Source of the DNA: an uncultured Alphaproteobacteria bacterium
GTDB lineage: Bacteria > Pseudomonadota > Alphaproteobacteria > Caulobacterales > Aquidulcibacteraceae
DNA length: 52,476 nucleotides
NCBI GenBank assembly: GCA_902826335.1
Contig: CADEEL010000004.1
Coordinates: 63,536-116,011 of the forward strand
Direction: 5' to 3'
Numbering within the stretch: position 1 is the first letter of the stretch; every line of letters begins with the position of its first letter. The notes beneath the pieces are model-generated. The model saw only the letters and a list, made by a program, of their open reading frames with translations, had not been told where the DNA came from and did not search any database. Of the stretch, positions 32,813 through 43,112 are shown in pieces. A program made the position numbers and the translations under genes.

Positions 32813-34273
32813 ATGAAACTTGGCGCGTTACTGACAGCGGCGCCAGCGCTGCTGCGCGATCTGGAGATCGCGGGGCTTACGGCGGATAGCCGCAAGGTCG
32901 CGCCGGGCTTTTTGTTCGCGGCGCTAGAAGGCGCCGCCGCGCATGGGCGTGATTTTGTCGAGGACGCCAAACGGCGCGGCGCTGTCGCCGTCCTCTCTGC
33001 GGGCGATCTTCATGGCGATCCGGGCGTGCCGCATATTATGAGCGCCGAGGCGCGCGCTGATTTCGCGCAGGCGGCCGCGCGCTTTTACCCACGGGCGCCG
33101 AACATCTTGGTCGCCGTCACCGGCACCAACGGAAAAAGCTCAACGGTGGATTTCCTGCGCCAGATATGGGCGTTCGCCGGCAGGCGCGCCGCAAGTCTCG
33201 GCACGCTGGGCGCGATCTGGGATGGCGGCGTGATCGATCTTGGCCACACCACGGCCGATCCGGTGTCGCTGCATCGCACGCTGCAACAACTCGCGGATAA
33301 CGGCGTGACGCACGCGGCGATGGAGGTGTCGAGCCACGGCCTGACGCAGGAGCGCGTCGCGGGCCTTATGTTCGAAGCCGGCGCCTTCACCAATCTCACG
33401 CAGGACCACCTCGATTATCACCACACGATGGAGGGTTACCGCGCCGCCAAGCTGCGCTTATGGGAGCGCGTGAAGCGGCCGGGCTTTGCGATCATCAACG
33501 CGGACTCGCCCGAGGCGCCGGCGTTTACCGTCGGGGCGGAGGCGGCGGGACTTGGCATCGTCACAGCCGGCTGGCGCGCGGGCGCGGACGGCTTGAAGAT
33601 CGATGAAATCCAACCCCATCCCAATGGTCAGACGCTCACATTGCTGTGGCGCGGCGCTGAAACGGATGTTGAGCTGCCTCTGATCGGCGAGTTCCAGGCC
33701 ATCAACGCCGTCACCGCCGCCGCGCTCGCCTTGGCCCTGGGCGAGGAACCCAAAACCGTGTTCGCCGCGCTTGCAAGGCTCACGCCCGTCAAGGGCCGGC
33801 TCGAACATGTCGGCGCAACGCGCGAAGGCGCGCACGTATTCGTCGATTACGCCCACACGCCCGATGGATTGAGCGCGCTCTTGCGCGCCGCGCGCCCGCA
33901 CGCGCCGGGGCGGATCGTGCTTGTGTTCGGTTGCGGCGGCGATCGCGACCGGGACAAGCGCGCGAAAATGGGGGTCGTCGCCGCGAAATTCGCGGACATA
34001 GCGATCATCACCGACGATAATCCGCGCACGGAAGAGCCGGCCGCGATCCGGCGCGCCATTCTTGAGGGGGCGCCCGGCGCGCGCGAGATCGGCGATCGCG
34101 GCGAGGCGATAGCGGCGGCGGTGGGCCTGCTGCGCGCGGGCGATGCCTTGCTGATCGCCGGCAAGGGCCATGAAACGGGCCAGATCGTCGGGGATCGGAT
34201 CATTCCGTTTTCGGATCAGGACGCCGCGCGCGAGTCACTCGCGGTGGTGACGCGGGAGGCCGCGCATGGATGA
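32813..34273 (+). CDS. murE: UDP-MurNAc-tripeptide synthetase MurE
   Basis: A 486-residue Mur ligase that adds the third stem-peptide residue. The ATP-binding P-loop is VTGTNGKSS (about 103-111), the central domain motif is HTTADP, and the DNPR motif (DDNPRTEEP) near 402-405 marks specificity for meso-diaminopimelate. Start ATG at 32813; the overlapping TTG three bases earlier is less likely. Eight bases overlap murF. Confidence 0.97.
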   Translation: MKLGALLTAAPALLRDLEIAGLTADSRKVAPGFLFAALEGAAAHGRDFVEDAKRRGAVAVLSAGDLHGDPGVPHIMSAEARADFAQAAARFYPRAPNILVAVTGTNGKSSTVDFLRQIWAFAGRRAASLGTLGAIWDGGVIDLGHTTADPVSLHRTLQQLADNGVTHAAMEVSSHGLTQERVAGLMFEAGAFTNLTQDHLDYHHTMEGYRAAKLRLWERVKRPGFAIINADSPEAPAFTVGAEAAGLGIVTAGWRAGADGLKIDEIQPHPNGQTLTLLWRGAETDVELPLIGEFQAINAVTAAALALALGEEPKTVFAALARLTPVKGRLEHVGATREGAHVFVDYAHTPDGLSALLRAARPHAPGRIVLVFGCGGDRDRDKRAKMGVVAAKFADIAIITDDNPRTEEPAAIRRAILEGAPGAREIGDRGEAIAAAVGLLRAGDALLIAGKGHETGQIVGDRIIPFSDQDAARESLAVVTREAAHG

Positions 34274-35657
34274 GCCGCTCTGGCTGGCCGAAGAGGCCGC
34301 CGCCGCGACCGGTGGGCGGCTCATCGGCGCCGATGCCTGGATCGCCTCGGGCGTTTCGATCGATACACGCAGCTTGGAGAAAGGCGATCTTTTCGTCGCG
34401 CTGCAAGATGCGCGTGACGGCCATGATTTCCTGAAGCAGGCGTTCGCGGCTGGCGCGGCCGCGGCGCTGGTCAGTGATGGCGCCAAAGCCGCGCCGTTCG
34501 GCCCAGCGCTGGTCGTGGCGGATGTTCTGGAGGGCCTGCGCCGCCTCGGCGAGGTCGGGCGCGATCGTTCGCCCGCGCGACGCATCGCCGTCACCGGCTC
34601 GGTGGGTAAAACGTCTACGAAAGAAGCGCTCGCGGCGTGTTTGCGCGCGTCGGGCGCGACGCACGCCTCGGTCAAGAGCTATAACAATCATTGGGGCGTG
34701 CCGCTGACTTTGGCGCGCATGCCGGCTTCATCCGCTTACGGCGTATTCGAGATGGGGATGAATCATCGCGGCGAGATCGCGCCCCTGGCCCGCCTTGTTC
34801 GTCCGCACATCGCGCTCGTCACCTGGATCGGGCCGGCGCATATCGAACATATGGGATCGCTCGAAGCCATCGCGGACGAGAAGGGCGATTTGTTCCTCGG
34901 TCTTGAGCCTGATGGCGTGGCGCTTGTTCCCAACGAAGCGCCGATGGCCGCGCGTCTCCGCGCGCGCGCGGAGGAGGCCGCCAGCGCGGTGATCCGCTTC
35001 GGCCGGGACGAAGGGTGCGAAGCGCGGCTCATTGCGTTCGAGATGGACGATGAAGGCGCCCACGCCGAGGCCGATATTCTCGGCCGCAAGATCCGTTACC
35101 GCATCGGCGCGGCGGGCGCCCATTGGGCGCTCAACAGCGTGGCCGCGCTGACGGCGGCCGATCTCGCCGGCGGCGATCTCTTCGCGGCGGCCCACGCGCT
35201 GGCGGATTTCAAGAGCCTCGACGGGCGCGGCGCGGCGCGGCGGATCGTGGCGCCGTTCGGGGCGATCACGCTCATCGACGATTCCTACAACGCCAACCCG
35301 GTCTCCATGGGCGCGGCGTTCGAGACGCTGGCCGCGCGCAAGGCGCAGGGCCGGCGCATCGCGGCGCTGGGCGATATGCTTGAGCTCGGGCCCGAGGAGC
35401 GCGCCATCCACGCCGCCCTGGCCGGGCCGATCGAGCGCGCCGGCATCGATCTTGTGTTCGCGGCGGGGCCCAGGATGGCGGCGCTGTGGGATGCGCTTCC
35501 GCCGACTCGCCGGGGCGGCTATGCCGAAACCGCTGACGCCCTCGCGCCGCTGGTGACGGGGGCGCTGCGCAGCGGGGATGTGGTGCTCGTCAAAGGCTCC
35601 AATGGCGCGCGCATGGCGCGCGTGGTGGAAGCCGTCAACAATCTGGCGAACCGCTGA
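34266..35657 (+). CDS. murF: UDP-MurNAc-tripeptide-D-Ala-D-Ala ligase MurF
   Basis: A 463-residue Mur ligase adding D-Ala-D-Ala to UDP-MurNAc-tripeptide. P-loop VTGSVGKTSTKEAL (about 110-123), then NNHWGVPLTLARMP and the EMGMNHRGEIA motif, both diagnostic for MurF, and IDDSYNANPVSM in the C-terminal half. It overlaps the end of murE by 8 bp. Confidence 0.97.
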   Translation: MDEPLWLAEEAAAATGGRLIGADAWIASGVSIDTRSLEKGDLFVALQDARDGHDFLKQAFAAGAAAALVSDGAKAAPFGPALVVADVLEGLRRLGEVGRDRSPARRIAVTGSVGKTSTKEALAACLRASGATHASVKSYNNHWGVPLTLARMPASSAYGVFEMGMNHRGEIAPLARLVRPHIALVTWIGPAHIEHMGSLEAIADEKGDLFLGLEPDGVALVPNEAPMAARLRARAEEAASAVIRFGRDEGCEARLIAFEMDDEGAHAEADILGRKIRYRIGAAGAHWALNSVAALTAADLAGGDLFAAAHALADFKSLDGRGAARRIVAPFGAITLIDDSYNANPVSMGAAFETLAARKAQGRRIAALGDMLELGPEERAIHAALAGPIERAGIDLVFAAGPRMAALWDALPPTRRGGYAETADALAPLVTGALRSGDVVLVKGSNGARMARVVEAVNNLANR

Positions 35658-35671
35658 GGGGGGAATGACGC

Positions 35672-36817
35672 ATGCTCAGGCTGCTCGGCGAGTTCGAACA
35701 CCAGTCGCAGTTCTTCAACCTGTTCAACTACATCACGTTCCGCACCGGCGGGGCGATCGTCACCGCGCTGATCGTCGCCTTCGTGGTCGGCGCGCCGATG
35801 ATCGCCTGGCTCAAGAAGGCGCAAGGCAAGGGCCAGCCGATCCGCACCGATGGGCCTGAAGGCCATCTCCTGACGAAAAAGGGCACGCCCACGATGGGCG
35901 GCTTCATCATCCTCTTTTCATTCGGCGTGGCCGCACTGCTCTGGGCGGATTTGACCAATCCCTATGTGTGGGCCGTGCTGCTGGTCACGACCGGCTTCGG
36001 CGCCATCGGCTTTGTCGACGATTACGACAAGGTGACCAAGCAGCAGCATGCGGGCCTCTCGGGCTGGCTGCGCCTTTCGTTGGAATTCGCCATCGCTCTG
36101 GTCGCGACTTTGGTGATGATGTGGGCGCAATGGTCGCAAGGCGAGGGCGTGGGCGCGGAGACGCAAGCCTTCTTCCGCGCGCTGATGAGCGGCCAGGCGG
36201 ATATGACAGCCGTTGCGCTGCCCTTCTTCAAGGACATCACCATTCAGCTCGGGCCGATCTTTCTCGTGTTCGCGATGGTGGTGATCGCCGGCTTCGGCAA
36301 CGCCGTGAATTTGACCGACGGCTTGGACGGCCTCGCCATCGTGCCGGTGATGATCGCGGCGGGCACGTTCGGGTTCATTTCTTATTTCGTCGGCAACGCC
36401 GTCTTTGCCGATTATCTGCAAGTGCATCATGTGCGCGGCGTCGGCGAAATGAGTGTGTTGCTCGGCGCGCTGCTCGGCGCCTCGCTCGGCTTTCTGTGGT
36501 ACAACGCGCCGCCCGCGCGCGTGTTCATGGGCGATACGGGCTCGCTGGCGCTGGGCGGGCTGCTCGGCGCGGTGGCGGTGGCCACGCGGCACGAATTGGT
36601 GCTGGCCATCGTCGGGGGCCTTTTCGTGCTTGAGACGCTGTCGGTGATGATCCAGGTGGCCGTGTTCAAGATGACGGGTAAGCGCGTCTTCCTGATGGCG
36701 CCGATCCATCATCACTTCGAAAAGCTCGGCTGGGCGGAATCGACCGTGGTGATCCGGTTCTGGATCATCGCTTCGGTGTTCGCGCTGGCGGGCCTGGCCA
36801 CGCTGAAACTCAGGTGA
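35672..36817 (+). CDS. mraY: Phospho-N-acetylmuramoyl-pentapeptide transferase MraY
   Basis: A 381-residue polytopic enzyme with about ten transmembrane helices that transfers phospho-MurNAc-pentapeptide to undecaprenyl phosphate, giving lipid I. Motifs are [14 protein letters not shown] (catalytic Asp pair), [10 protein letters not shown] and [12 protein letters not shown] strong GAGGGGGGA site precedes the ATG. Confidence 0.98.
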   Translation: MLRLLGEFEHQSQFFNLFNYITFRTGGAIVTALIVAFVVGAPMIAWLKKAQGKGQPIRTDGPEGHLLTKKGTPTMGGFIILFSFGVAALLWADLTNPYVWAVLLVTTGFGAIGFVDDYDKVTKQQHAGLSGWLRLSLEFAIALVATLVMMWAQWSQGEGVGAETQAFFRALMSGQADMTAVALPFFKDITIQLGPIFLVFAMVVIAGFGNAVNLTDGLDGLAIVPVMIAAGTFGFISYFVGNAVFADYLQVHHVRGVGEMSVLLGALLGASLGFLWYNAPPARVFMGDTGSLALGGLLGAVAVATRHELVLAIVGGLFVLETLSVMIQVAVFKMTGKRVFLMAPIHHHFEKLGWAESTVVIRFWIIASVFALAGLATLKLR

Positions 36818-38238
36818 TTCCGGTTGCAGCCTTCGCCAACCGCGAAGTCGCGGTGTTCGGCCTCGCGCGCAGCGGGCTCGCCTCGGCGCGCGCGCTGGCG
36901 GCGGGCGGCGCGCGCGTGCTCGCCTGGGATGACAGCGCTGAAAAGCGCGCGGCGGCCGAGGCCGCCGGCGTGGCGACAACGGATTTCAACACGCGCGGTT
37001 GGGGCGGGCTCGCCGCGCTCGTGCTCTCGCCCGGCGTGCCGCTTACGCATCCCGAACCGCATCGGCTGGTGAATTTGGCGCGCGCCACTGGTGTGCCGAT
37101 CATCGGCGATATCGAGCTTTTCGCCCGCGCCGTGAACGATGCGCCGGCGAATGCGCGGGCGAAAGTGATCGGCGTCACCGGCACCAACGGCAAATCGACG
37201 ACCACAGCGCTGATCGGCCATATCCTCGCTGAAGCGGGCAAGGATGTGCGCATCGGCGGCAATATCGGCCAGGCCGTGCTCGATCTCGCACCACCGCATG
37301 GCGGGGCCTATTATGTGCTTGAGCTATCTTCCTATCAGCTCGATCTTACGCACACGCTCCGCTGCGATGTGGCGGTGTGGCTCAACCTGTCGCCCGATCA
37401 TCTTGAGCGGCATGGCGATATGGACGGTTACATCGCCGCCAAGAAGCGCATCTTCCGCAATCAGCAAGGCGATGATGTCGCCGTCATCGGCGTCGATGAC
37501 GAAGTCTCCGCGGATATGTGCACCGAGGCGATGGCGGCCGGCGGCGCGTCTGTCGCGCCGATTTCGGCGCGCCTGGCGCTCTCGCGCGGCTATTGCGCGA
37601 TCGGGGAGAAGATTTTCGATGCGACCGGCCCGCGCGCGGAGGCGATCGCCGATCTCGCCGGCGCGCCAGCGCTGAAGGGCCGGCACAATGCGCAGAACGC
37701 AGCCGCCGCGGTCGCGGCCGTGCGCGCGCTCAAGATCGATCCGCGCACAATCGCGCGCGCGCTGGAGACGTTTCCGGGCCTTCCGCATCGTCTGGAATCC
37801 GCCGGCGAGATCGCCGGCGTGCGCTTCATCAATGACAGCAAGGCCACCAATGCGGATGCGGCCGCCCAGGCGCTCGCCGTCTATCCGCGCGTGCATTGGA
37901 TCGCCGGCGGCGTCGCCAAGGCGGGCGGCATAGAAGGCCTCGCGCGCTTCTTTCCGCGCATCGCGCGCGCCTATCTGATCGGCGCGGCCGCGGCGCACTT
38001 TGAAGAGACGATCGGCGATCGCGCGCCCGTGGCCCAGTGCGGCGATGTCGAGCGCGCGGTGCAGGCCGCGTTCGCCGCAGCGCGCGGGGAGGAGGCGCCG
38101 ATCGTGCTGTTTTCGCCCGCGTGCGCGTCGTTCGATCAATTCAGCGATTTCGAGGCGCGCGGCGATGCGTTCAAGGCCGCCGTCGCCCGGCTCGCCGCGC
38201 GGGAAGCCAAGGCGGCGACGGCGGAACGCACCGGATGA
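36814..38238 (+). CDS. murD: UDP-MurNAc-L-Ala-D-Glu ligase MurD
   Basis: A 474-residue Mur ligase adding D-Glu to UDP-MurNAc-L-Ala. GTG start overlapping the mraY stop (GTGA). An N-terminal Rossmann-type UDP-binding domain ([12 protein letters not shown]) is followed by [18 protein letters not shown] (P-loop), LELSSYQLD and FINDSKATN. In the cytoplasm. It overlaps ftsW by 4 bp. Confidence 0.97.
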   Translation: MIPVAAFANREVAVFGLARSGLASARALAAGGARVLAWDDSAEKRAAAEAAGVATTDFNTRGWGGLAALVLSPGVPLTHPEPHRLVNLARATGVPIIGDIELFARAVNDAPANARAKVIGVTGTNGKSTTTALIGHILAEAGKDVRIGGNIGQAVLDLAPPHGGAYYVLELSSYQLDLTHTLRCDVAVWLNLSPDHLERHGDMDGYIAAKKRIFRNQQGDDVAVIGVDDEVSADMCTEAMAAGGASVAPISARLALSRGYCAIGEKIFDATGPRAEAIADLAGAPALKGRHNAQNAAAAVAAVRALKIDPRTIARALETFPGLPHRLESAGEIAGVRFINDSKATNADAAAQALAVYPRVHWIAGGVAKAGGIEGLARFFPRIARAYLIGAAAAHFEETIGDRAPVAQCGDVERAVQAAFAAARGEEAPIVLFSPACASFDQFSDFEARGDAFKAAVARLAAREAKAATAERTG

Positions 38239-39377
38239 TCGCGGCGGCGCGGGCGCGCCTGGCGGCCGTGCTCGATGCGGCGCGTACGCTCGATCGCCCG
38301 CTGGTGAGCATCGTGGCCGCTTTGATGGCGGCGGGGCTGGTGCTGTCGCTCGCCGCCAGCCCAACGGCGGCGGCGCGCTACGATACGGATGGCTTTCACT
38401 TCGCCTTGCGCCATGGGCTGTTCGCCGCGTTCGGTGCGCTGCTCGCCTTCGCAACAGCCTCGCTGCCTTCGCTCTGGGTGCGGCGCGGCGCGGCGCTGCT
38501 CTTGCCGCTGGCGTTTCTTCTCGTCGCGGTGGCGACATTCACGTCAAGAGATGTGCAGGGCGCGGCGCGCTGGATCCATATCGGCTCGGCGCAGTTTCAG
38601 CCCTCGGAATTCCTGAAGCCCGTGCTTGTTGTGGTCTGGGCCTGGATGCTGTCCGAGCACATGAAGCGCCCGGCCTTTCCCGGCCATTGGATCGCCGCAT
38701 CGCTGTACGCGCTCGCCGCCGTGCTGCTGATCGGGCAACGCGATGTCGGGCAGACGGCGCTGCTCGGCATGACGCTGGCCGCGCTGATGTTGCTCGCAGG
38801 CGTGTCCTGGCGCTGGATCGTCGGCGGCGGCGTTTCGGCGGCGATCGCCGCCGGCTTGCTTTACCGCTTCGTACCCTATGTCCGCGACCGCTTCGACGCC
38901 TGGTTCCTGCAAGACCCCGAGCCCGGCTCGCAGGTGGCGCGCGCGCTGGATGCCATCGCGGCGGGCGGCCTCTTCGGGCGCGGCCCGGGCGAAGGCGTGG
39001 TGAAGTTGCGCTTGCCGGACGCGCATTCGGATTTCATCTTCGCGGTCGCTGCGGAAGAGTTCGGCCTAATGGCCTCGATCGGCCTGATCGCGCTTTTTGC
39101 AGCCCTGGTGTGGCGGGGGCTGTCGCGGGCCAGCCGGCTCATCGATCCATTCGCGCAATTGGCGGGCGCCGGGCTCATCGTGTTGCTGGCGTTGCAGGCG
39201 GCGATCCATATTGCGGTCAATATGAGTCTTGCGCCGGCGAAAGGCATGACCCTGCCGTTCGTCTCCTATGGCGGGTCGTCCATGCTGGGCGCGTGCTTGA
39301 CCATCGGCTTCGCGCTGGCCTTGCTGCGCCGCGCGCCTGGCGCGTATCTCTACGAATCTCGTTTGCGCACAGCTTAG
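38235..39377 (+). CDS. ftsW: Septal peptidoglycan glycosyltransferase FtsW
   Basis: A 380-residue SEDS-family protein with ten predicted transmembrane helices, which polymerises lipid II at the septum with FtsI. Family signatures seen: GAARWIHIGSAQFQPSEF, IGQRDVGQ, HSDFIFAVAAEEFG and LPFVSYGGSSML. The start at 38235 overlaps the murD stop (ATGA). Confidence 0.97.
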   Translation: MIAAARARLAAVLDAARTLDRPLVSIVAALMAAGLVLSLAASPTAAARYDTDGFHFALRHGLFAAFGALLAFATASLPSLWVRRGAALLLPLAFLLVAVATFTSRDVQGAARWIHIGSAQFQPSEFLKPVLVVVWAWMLSEHMKRPAFPGHWIAASLYALAAVLLIGQRDVGQTALLGMTLAALMLLAGVSWRWIVGGGVSAAIAAGLLYRFVPYVRDRFDAWFLQDPEPGSQVARALDAIAAGGLFGRGPGEGVVKLRLPDAHSDFIFAVAAEEFGLMASIGLIALFAALVWRGLSRASRLIDPFAQLAGAGLIVLLALQAAIHIAVNMSLAPAKGMTLPFVSYGGSSMLGACLTIGFALALLRRAPGAYLYESRLRTA

Positions 39378-39387
39378 ATCAGGCGTC

Positions 39388-40473
39388 ATGACCCGCACCA
39401 TCGTCATCGCCGCCGGCGGCACGGGCGGCCATCTCTTTCCGGCCGCCGCCTTCGCCACGGAACTGAAGGCGCGCGGCTGGCGCGTCGTGCTGATGACGGA
39501 CGCGCGCGGGCGCCGCTACGCGGACGGCTTTCCGGCGGACGAGATAGAGGACACGCCCGCCGCGACCATCCAATCGCGCAATCCCTTCGTCATGCTCGCG
39601 GCCGCGCTCACCATCTGGCGCGGGATCGGCGCGGCCAAGCGGCGCCTGCGCGCGCTTGATCCCGCTTTGGTGGCCGGGTTCGGCGGCTATCCCGCGCTGC
39701 CGGCCTGCTGGGCGGCGCGGGCGCAGAGGCGGCCCATTCTCATTCATGAACAGAACGCCGTGCTCGGGCGCGTCAACCGCCATTTCGCGCGAAGCGCCGC
39801 GGCCGTGGCTTGCGCGTTCGAGCGATTGGATCGCTTGCCGCGCGGCGTGGCCAAAATCGTCACCGGCAATCCGGTGCGCCCGCCAATTCTGGCCGCCCGC
39901 GCCGCGCCTTATCCCAACGCCGCGCCGGGCGCGCGGCTCAACATCCTTGTCATCGGCGGCAGCCAGGGCGCGCGGCTGTTCGGCGATGTCGTACCCGAAG
40001 CGATCGCGCTCCTGCCGGGCGAGTTGCGCGCGCGCCTCGCCATCGTGCAGCAGGCGCGGCCCGAGCAGGTGGCGGAAACACGCGCCGCGTATGAGGCGAT
40101 CAATGTGGCGGCGGACATCGCGCCCTTCTTCACCGACATGGGCGAGAAGCTCGCCGCCGCGCATCTGGTGATCTCACGCGCCGGCGCCTCATCGGTCACG
40201 GAGCTTCAGGTCGCGGGCCGGCCGGCGATCCTCATCCCGCTCGCCATCGCCGCTGACGATCACCAGAGCGCGAACGCCGATGGGCTCGCTCAGGTCGGCG
40301 CGGCGGACGTGATCGCCGAGCACGCGTTCACGCCCCATGCGCTCGCTGCCGTGCTCAAGCAGAGGCTGGAGAACGCACATGATCTCACCGTCCGCGCCTC
40401 GGCCGCGCGCGCGGCTGGCAAGCCGGACGCGGCCAAGGCGCTCGCGGATGTGGCGGAATCGATCGCTGTCTAG
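39388..40473 (+). CDS. murG: UDP-GlcNAc:lipid I GlcNAc transferase MurG
   Basis: A 361-residue GT-B glycosyltransferase that converts lipid I to lipid II on the inner face of the membrane. Motifs are AAGGTGGHLFPAAAFA (glycine-rich loop 1), GFGGYPALPA, HEQNAVLGRVNR, IGGSQGA and ISRAGASSVTELQ, with the nucleotide-binding Glu. The stop overlaps that of a convergent small gene, whereas murC normally follows directly. Confidence 0.97.
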   Translation: MTRTIVIAAGGTGGHLFPAAAFATELKARGWRVVLMTDARGRRYADGFPADEIEDTPAATIQSRNPFVMLAAALTIWRGIGAAKRRLRALDPALVAGFGGYPALPACWAARAQRRPILIHEQNAVLGRVNRHFARSAAAVACAFERLDRLPRGVAKIVTGNPVRPPILAARAAPYPNAAPGARLNILVIGGSQGARLFGDVVPEAIALLPGELRARLAIVQQARPEQVAETRAAYEAINVAADIAPFFTDMGEKLAAAHLVISRAGASSVTELQVAGRPAILIPLAIAADDHQSANADGLAQVGAADVIAEHAFTPHALAAVLKQRLENAHDLTVRASAARAAGKPDAAKALADVAESIAV

Positions 40474-40763
40474 GCGCGCGTGCCCTTGAGCGGGGAAGAA
40501 CCGAACGCGCCGGCCTTGACCGAGCCCGTCAGCGCATCGCCATCGGCGGTGACGTTGAATTCAAGCTCCATCGGGAACGGCGTGGTGATATTGGCCTTCC
40601 AGGTGCCGGAATTGCCATCGGCCGAACCGTCGACCGGCAGCGAGCCTTGCGCGCCCGTCTGCGTGCCGGAGAGCTTGCCGCCCGCCGTCGAAAGCTGGAG
40701 CGTGCCTTTTTGCAGGCCCATGGGCGAGTTGATTTCGATGTTCCAATTGCCGTCGAGGGACAT
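40470..40763 (-). CDS. Small beta-rich protein of unknown function
   Basis: A 97-residue protein starting MSLDGNWNIEINSPMG, with GGAG six bases before the ATG. It has alternating short strands and Gly turns (LQKGTLQLST, GKLSGTQTGAQGSL, TWKANITTPFPMELEFNVT, GDALTGSVKAGAFGSSPL), suggesting a small beta-barrel or sandwich. No signal peptide. Similar short proteins occur widely in proteobacteria without known role. It is inverted between murG and murC, converging on murG with a 4-bp stop overlap. Confidence 0.7.
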   Translation of the reverse strand: MSLDGNWNIEINSPMGLQKGTLQLSTAGGKLSGTQTGAQGSLPVDGSADGNSGTWKANITTPFPMELEFNVTADGDALTGSVKAGAFGSSPLKGTRA

Positions 40764-40852
40764 GGGGGGGCTCCACTTGCTGAAGGCGCACCTGTAGCGG
40801 CGCGGGCGGGCGCCTTCAAGCTTGCGCGGAATGCAATTCACGCGTTCACTCA

Positions 40853-40963
40853 GCGCGGTTTCAGGCCGAGTGGGGCCCGGTCGGCCGCCCGGAAACCGCG
40901 CAAATCTGGTATTTGGACCGATTTCGAACGGAAAACCGCTGCACACTTTTCCTGAAATCGGTC
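40853..40963. repeat. Composite palindromic repeat (family B) upstream of murC
   Basis: Module 1 (40853-40901) is bounded by GCGCGGTTTC and GAAACCGCGC with GGCCGAGTGGGGCCCGGTCG inside. Module 2 (40916-40963) is bounded by GACCGATTTC and GAAATCGGTC with GGAAAACCGCTGCACACTTT. It ends 21 bp before the murC start. Confidence 0.85.
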
Positions 40964-40983
40964 TAAGGGAAACAGGAAGCAGC

Positions 40984-42399
40984 ATGACAGTTCGTCCCGT
41001 TCCATTCGATGTCGGCCCCGTCCATTTTGTCGGGATCGGCGGCATCGGCATGTCCGGCATCGCCGAGGTGATGCGAAATCTTGGCTATGACGTGCAGGGC
41101 TCCGACGCCAAGGACAGTGCGAACACGGAGCGTTTGAAGAAGCTCGGCGCGCGCGTCATGATCGGCCACAGGGCGGATAATCTCGACGGCGCCGGCGTCG
41201 TCGTCATCTCTTCGGCGATCAAGGCCGGCAATCCCGAGTTGGAGGCCGCGCGCGCGCGCGGCGTGCCCATCGTGCGGCGCGCGGAAATGCTGGCCGAGTT
41301 GATGCGCCTGAAATGGACGGTGGCGATCGGCGGCACGCACGGGAAAACCACCACGACCTCGCTCGTTTCGGCCCTGCTTGAAACCGGCGGCAAGGATCCC
41401 ACCGTCATCAATGGCGGCATCATCAACGCCTATGGCTCGAATGCGCGCATGGGCGCGGGCGATTGGATGGTGGTGGAGGCCGATGAGAGCGACGGCACCT
41501 TCACCAAGCTGCGCGCCACCGCCGTGGTGGTGACCAATATGGACGCCGAGCATTTGGATCATTACGGCTCGGTCGAATCCATGAACGCCGGCTTTCAGGC
41601 GTTCGTGGAGAACATTCCGTTCTACGGCTTCGCGGTGATGTGCATCGATCATCCTGCGGTGCAATCGCTCGCCGCGCGCATCCAGGATCGGCGCGTGCTG
41701 TCTTACGGGCTTAATCCGCAGGCGGATGTGTGCGCCGTCAATGCGCGCCCGAGCCGGGAAGGCACGACCTTTGATGTTGTCGCGCGCAAGCGCGGCGAAG
41801 GCCCGGGCGTGACGCTGCACGATCTCTTCCTGCCCATGGCTGGCGCGCACAATGTGCAGAACGCGCTCGCCGCCATCGCGGTGGCGCGCGAGCTCGGCGT
41901 CAACGACGCGCACATCCGTCAGGGGTTGAAAAAATTTGGCGGCGTGAAGCGGCGCTTTTCCACGGTCGGCTATTGGAACGATGTGCGCATCGTCGATGAT
42001 TATGGCCACCATCCGGTGGAGATCGCGGCGGTGCTGAAGGCGGCGCGGGAAGTCACGCAAGGGCGCGTGCTCGCCGTGGTGCAACCCCACCGCTATTCGC
42101 GCCTCAAGAATTTGTTCGAGGATTTCTCCACCTGCTTCAACGAAGCGGACGTGGTGGCGGTGGCGGATGTGTACGCCGCGGGCGAAGCGCCGCTCGAAGG
42201 CGCGGATGCGGCGGCGCTGATCGCGTCTTTGCGCACGCACGGCCACCGCGATGCGCGCGCGCTGGGTGCCTTGGATGGGCTCGCCGATTTCGTGCGCGGC
42301 GAAGCGCGGGCGGGCGATCTCGTCATCTGCCTCGGCGCGGGCGATATCTCCGCGTACGCCAACGCGTTGCCGGAGAAGCTGAAGGCGGCGGCGGCGTGA
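40984..42399 (+). CDS. murC: UDP-MurNAc-L-alanine ligase MurC
   Basis: A 471-residue Mur ligase adding L-Ala to UDP-MurNAc. N-terminal [17 protein letters not shown] (UDP-binding), P-loop [16 protein letters not shown] (about 115-130), EADESDGTF and [10 protein letters not shown]. The start at 40984 has AGGAAGC upstream; the longer frame runs through a palindromic repeat. It must use its own promoter because an inverted gene separates it from murG. Confidence 0.97.
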   Translation: MTVRPVPFDVGPVHFVGIGGIGMSGIAEVMRNLGYDVQGSDAKDSANTERLKKLGARVMIGHRADNLDGAGVVVISSAIKAGNPELEAARARGVPIVRRAEMLAELMRLKWTVAIGGTHGKTTTTSLVSALLETGGKDPTVINGGIINAYGSNARMGAGDWMVVEADESDGTFTKLRATAVVVTNMDAEHLDHYGSVESMNAGFQAFVENIPFYGFAVMCIDHPAVQSLAARIQDRRVLSYGLNPQADVCAVNARPSREGTTFDVVARKRGEGPGVTLHDLFLPMAGAHNVQNALAAIAVARELGVNDAHIRQGLKKFGGVKRRFSTVGYWNDVRIVDDYGHHPVEIAAVLKAAREVTQGRVLAVVQPHRYSRLKNLFEDFSTCFNEADVVAVADVYAAGEAPLEGADAAALIASLRTHGHRDARALGALDGLADFVRGEARAGDLVICLGAGDISAYANALPEKLKAAAA

Positions 42400-42430
42400 C
42401 GGGCGGGCGAAATTATGCTATGATTGCCTA

Positions 42431-43006
42431 ATGAACGCGCCGTTTCTCACCCAGGGAGCAGAAGGCCACCCGCGCCGCCGGTTCACCAATGCGGATATCG
42501 AACGCATGGTGGAGGCGGGCGTATTTGAGCCCGATGAGCCGATGGAGCTCATCAAGGGGGAAATTCTGCCGATGGCGTCCGAACATGATTTGCACGCGCG
42601 CGCGCGCGTGCGGCTTTGGCAATTGTTCTCATCGCGCCTGGACACCAGGCGGCTGTTTGTGGCCTCCGAAGTCAGCCTATTCTTGTCTGACGATATCGAG
42701 ATCAAGCCGGACCTTCACGTCTTTCTCAATGAACTGAGGAGCCATGATGTACGCGGGGCGGATGTTATGCTCGCGGTGGAGATAGCGGCGTCAACGCAAA
42801 AGCGGGATATCGAACTCAAGGCGCCGATCTATGCCGCCCATGGCGTGCGCGAACTGTGGGTGCTGGATTTGGACGCGATGCGCTCGCACGTGTTTCGCGC
42901 GCCGGGCGCGGACGGCTATGGCGCGCATCAGGAGCTTGCGGCCGATGCGGCGCTGACGCCAATGGAATTTGGGGAAATCTCAGTGCGATTGGCGAGCCTG
43001 ATCTAG
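42431..43006 (+). CDS. Uma2 family endonuclease-like protein (1)
   Basis: A 191-residue Uma2 (DUF820) protein with a PD-(D/E)XK fold. The N-terminal ELIKGEILPM (39-48) is the usual family entry, the catalytic candidates are Asp94 (KPDLHVF), Glu117 (VEIA) and Lys130, and the terminal [10 protein letters not shown] follows. Uma2 proteins are abundant in cyanobacteria and some alphaproteobacteria. Their biological role is unclear, though a nuclease is predicted. It starts 31 bp after murC and may be co-transcribed; it opens the accessory island within the dcw cluster. A second Uma2 gene ends the island at 46072. Confidence 0.83.
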   Translation: MNAPFLTQGAEGHPRRRFTNADIERMVEAGVFEPDEPMELIKGEILPMASEHDLHARARVRLWQLFSSRLDTRRLFVASEVSLFLSDDIEIKPDLHVFLNELRSHDVRGADVMLAVEIAASTQKRDIELKAPIYAAHGVRELWVLDLDAMRSHVFRAPGADGYGAHQELAADAALTPMEFGEISVRLASLI

Positions 43007-43112
43007 TTTTGATGGCGGCGTAAGCGGTAGCTTTGATTTTTTGGCGCTGGGGGCGATGCTTCCGACTGCGCCAGCGCGCTGCCGGGGAAGCTGGGGGTGG
43101 GGTAAGTGAGCG

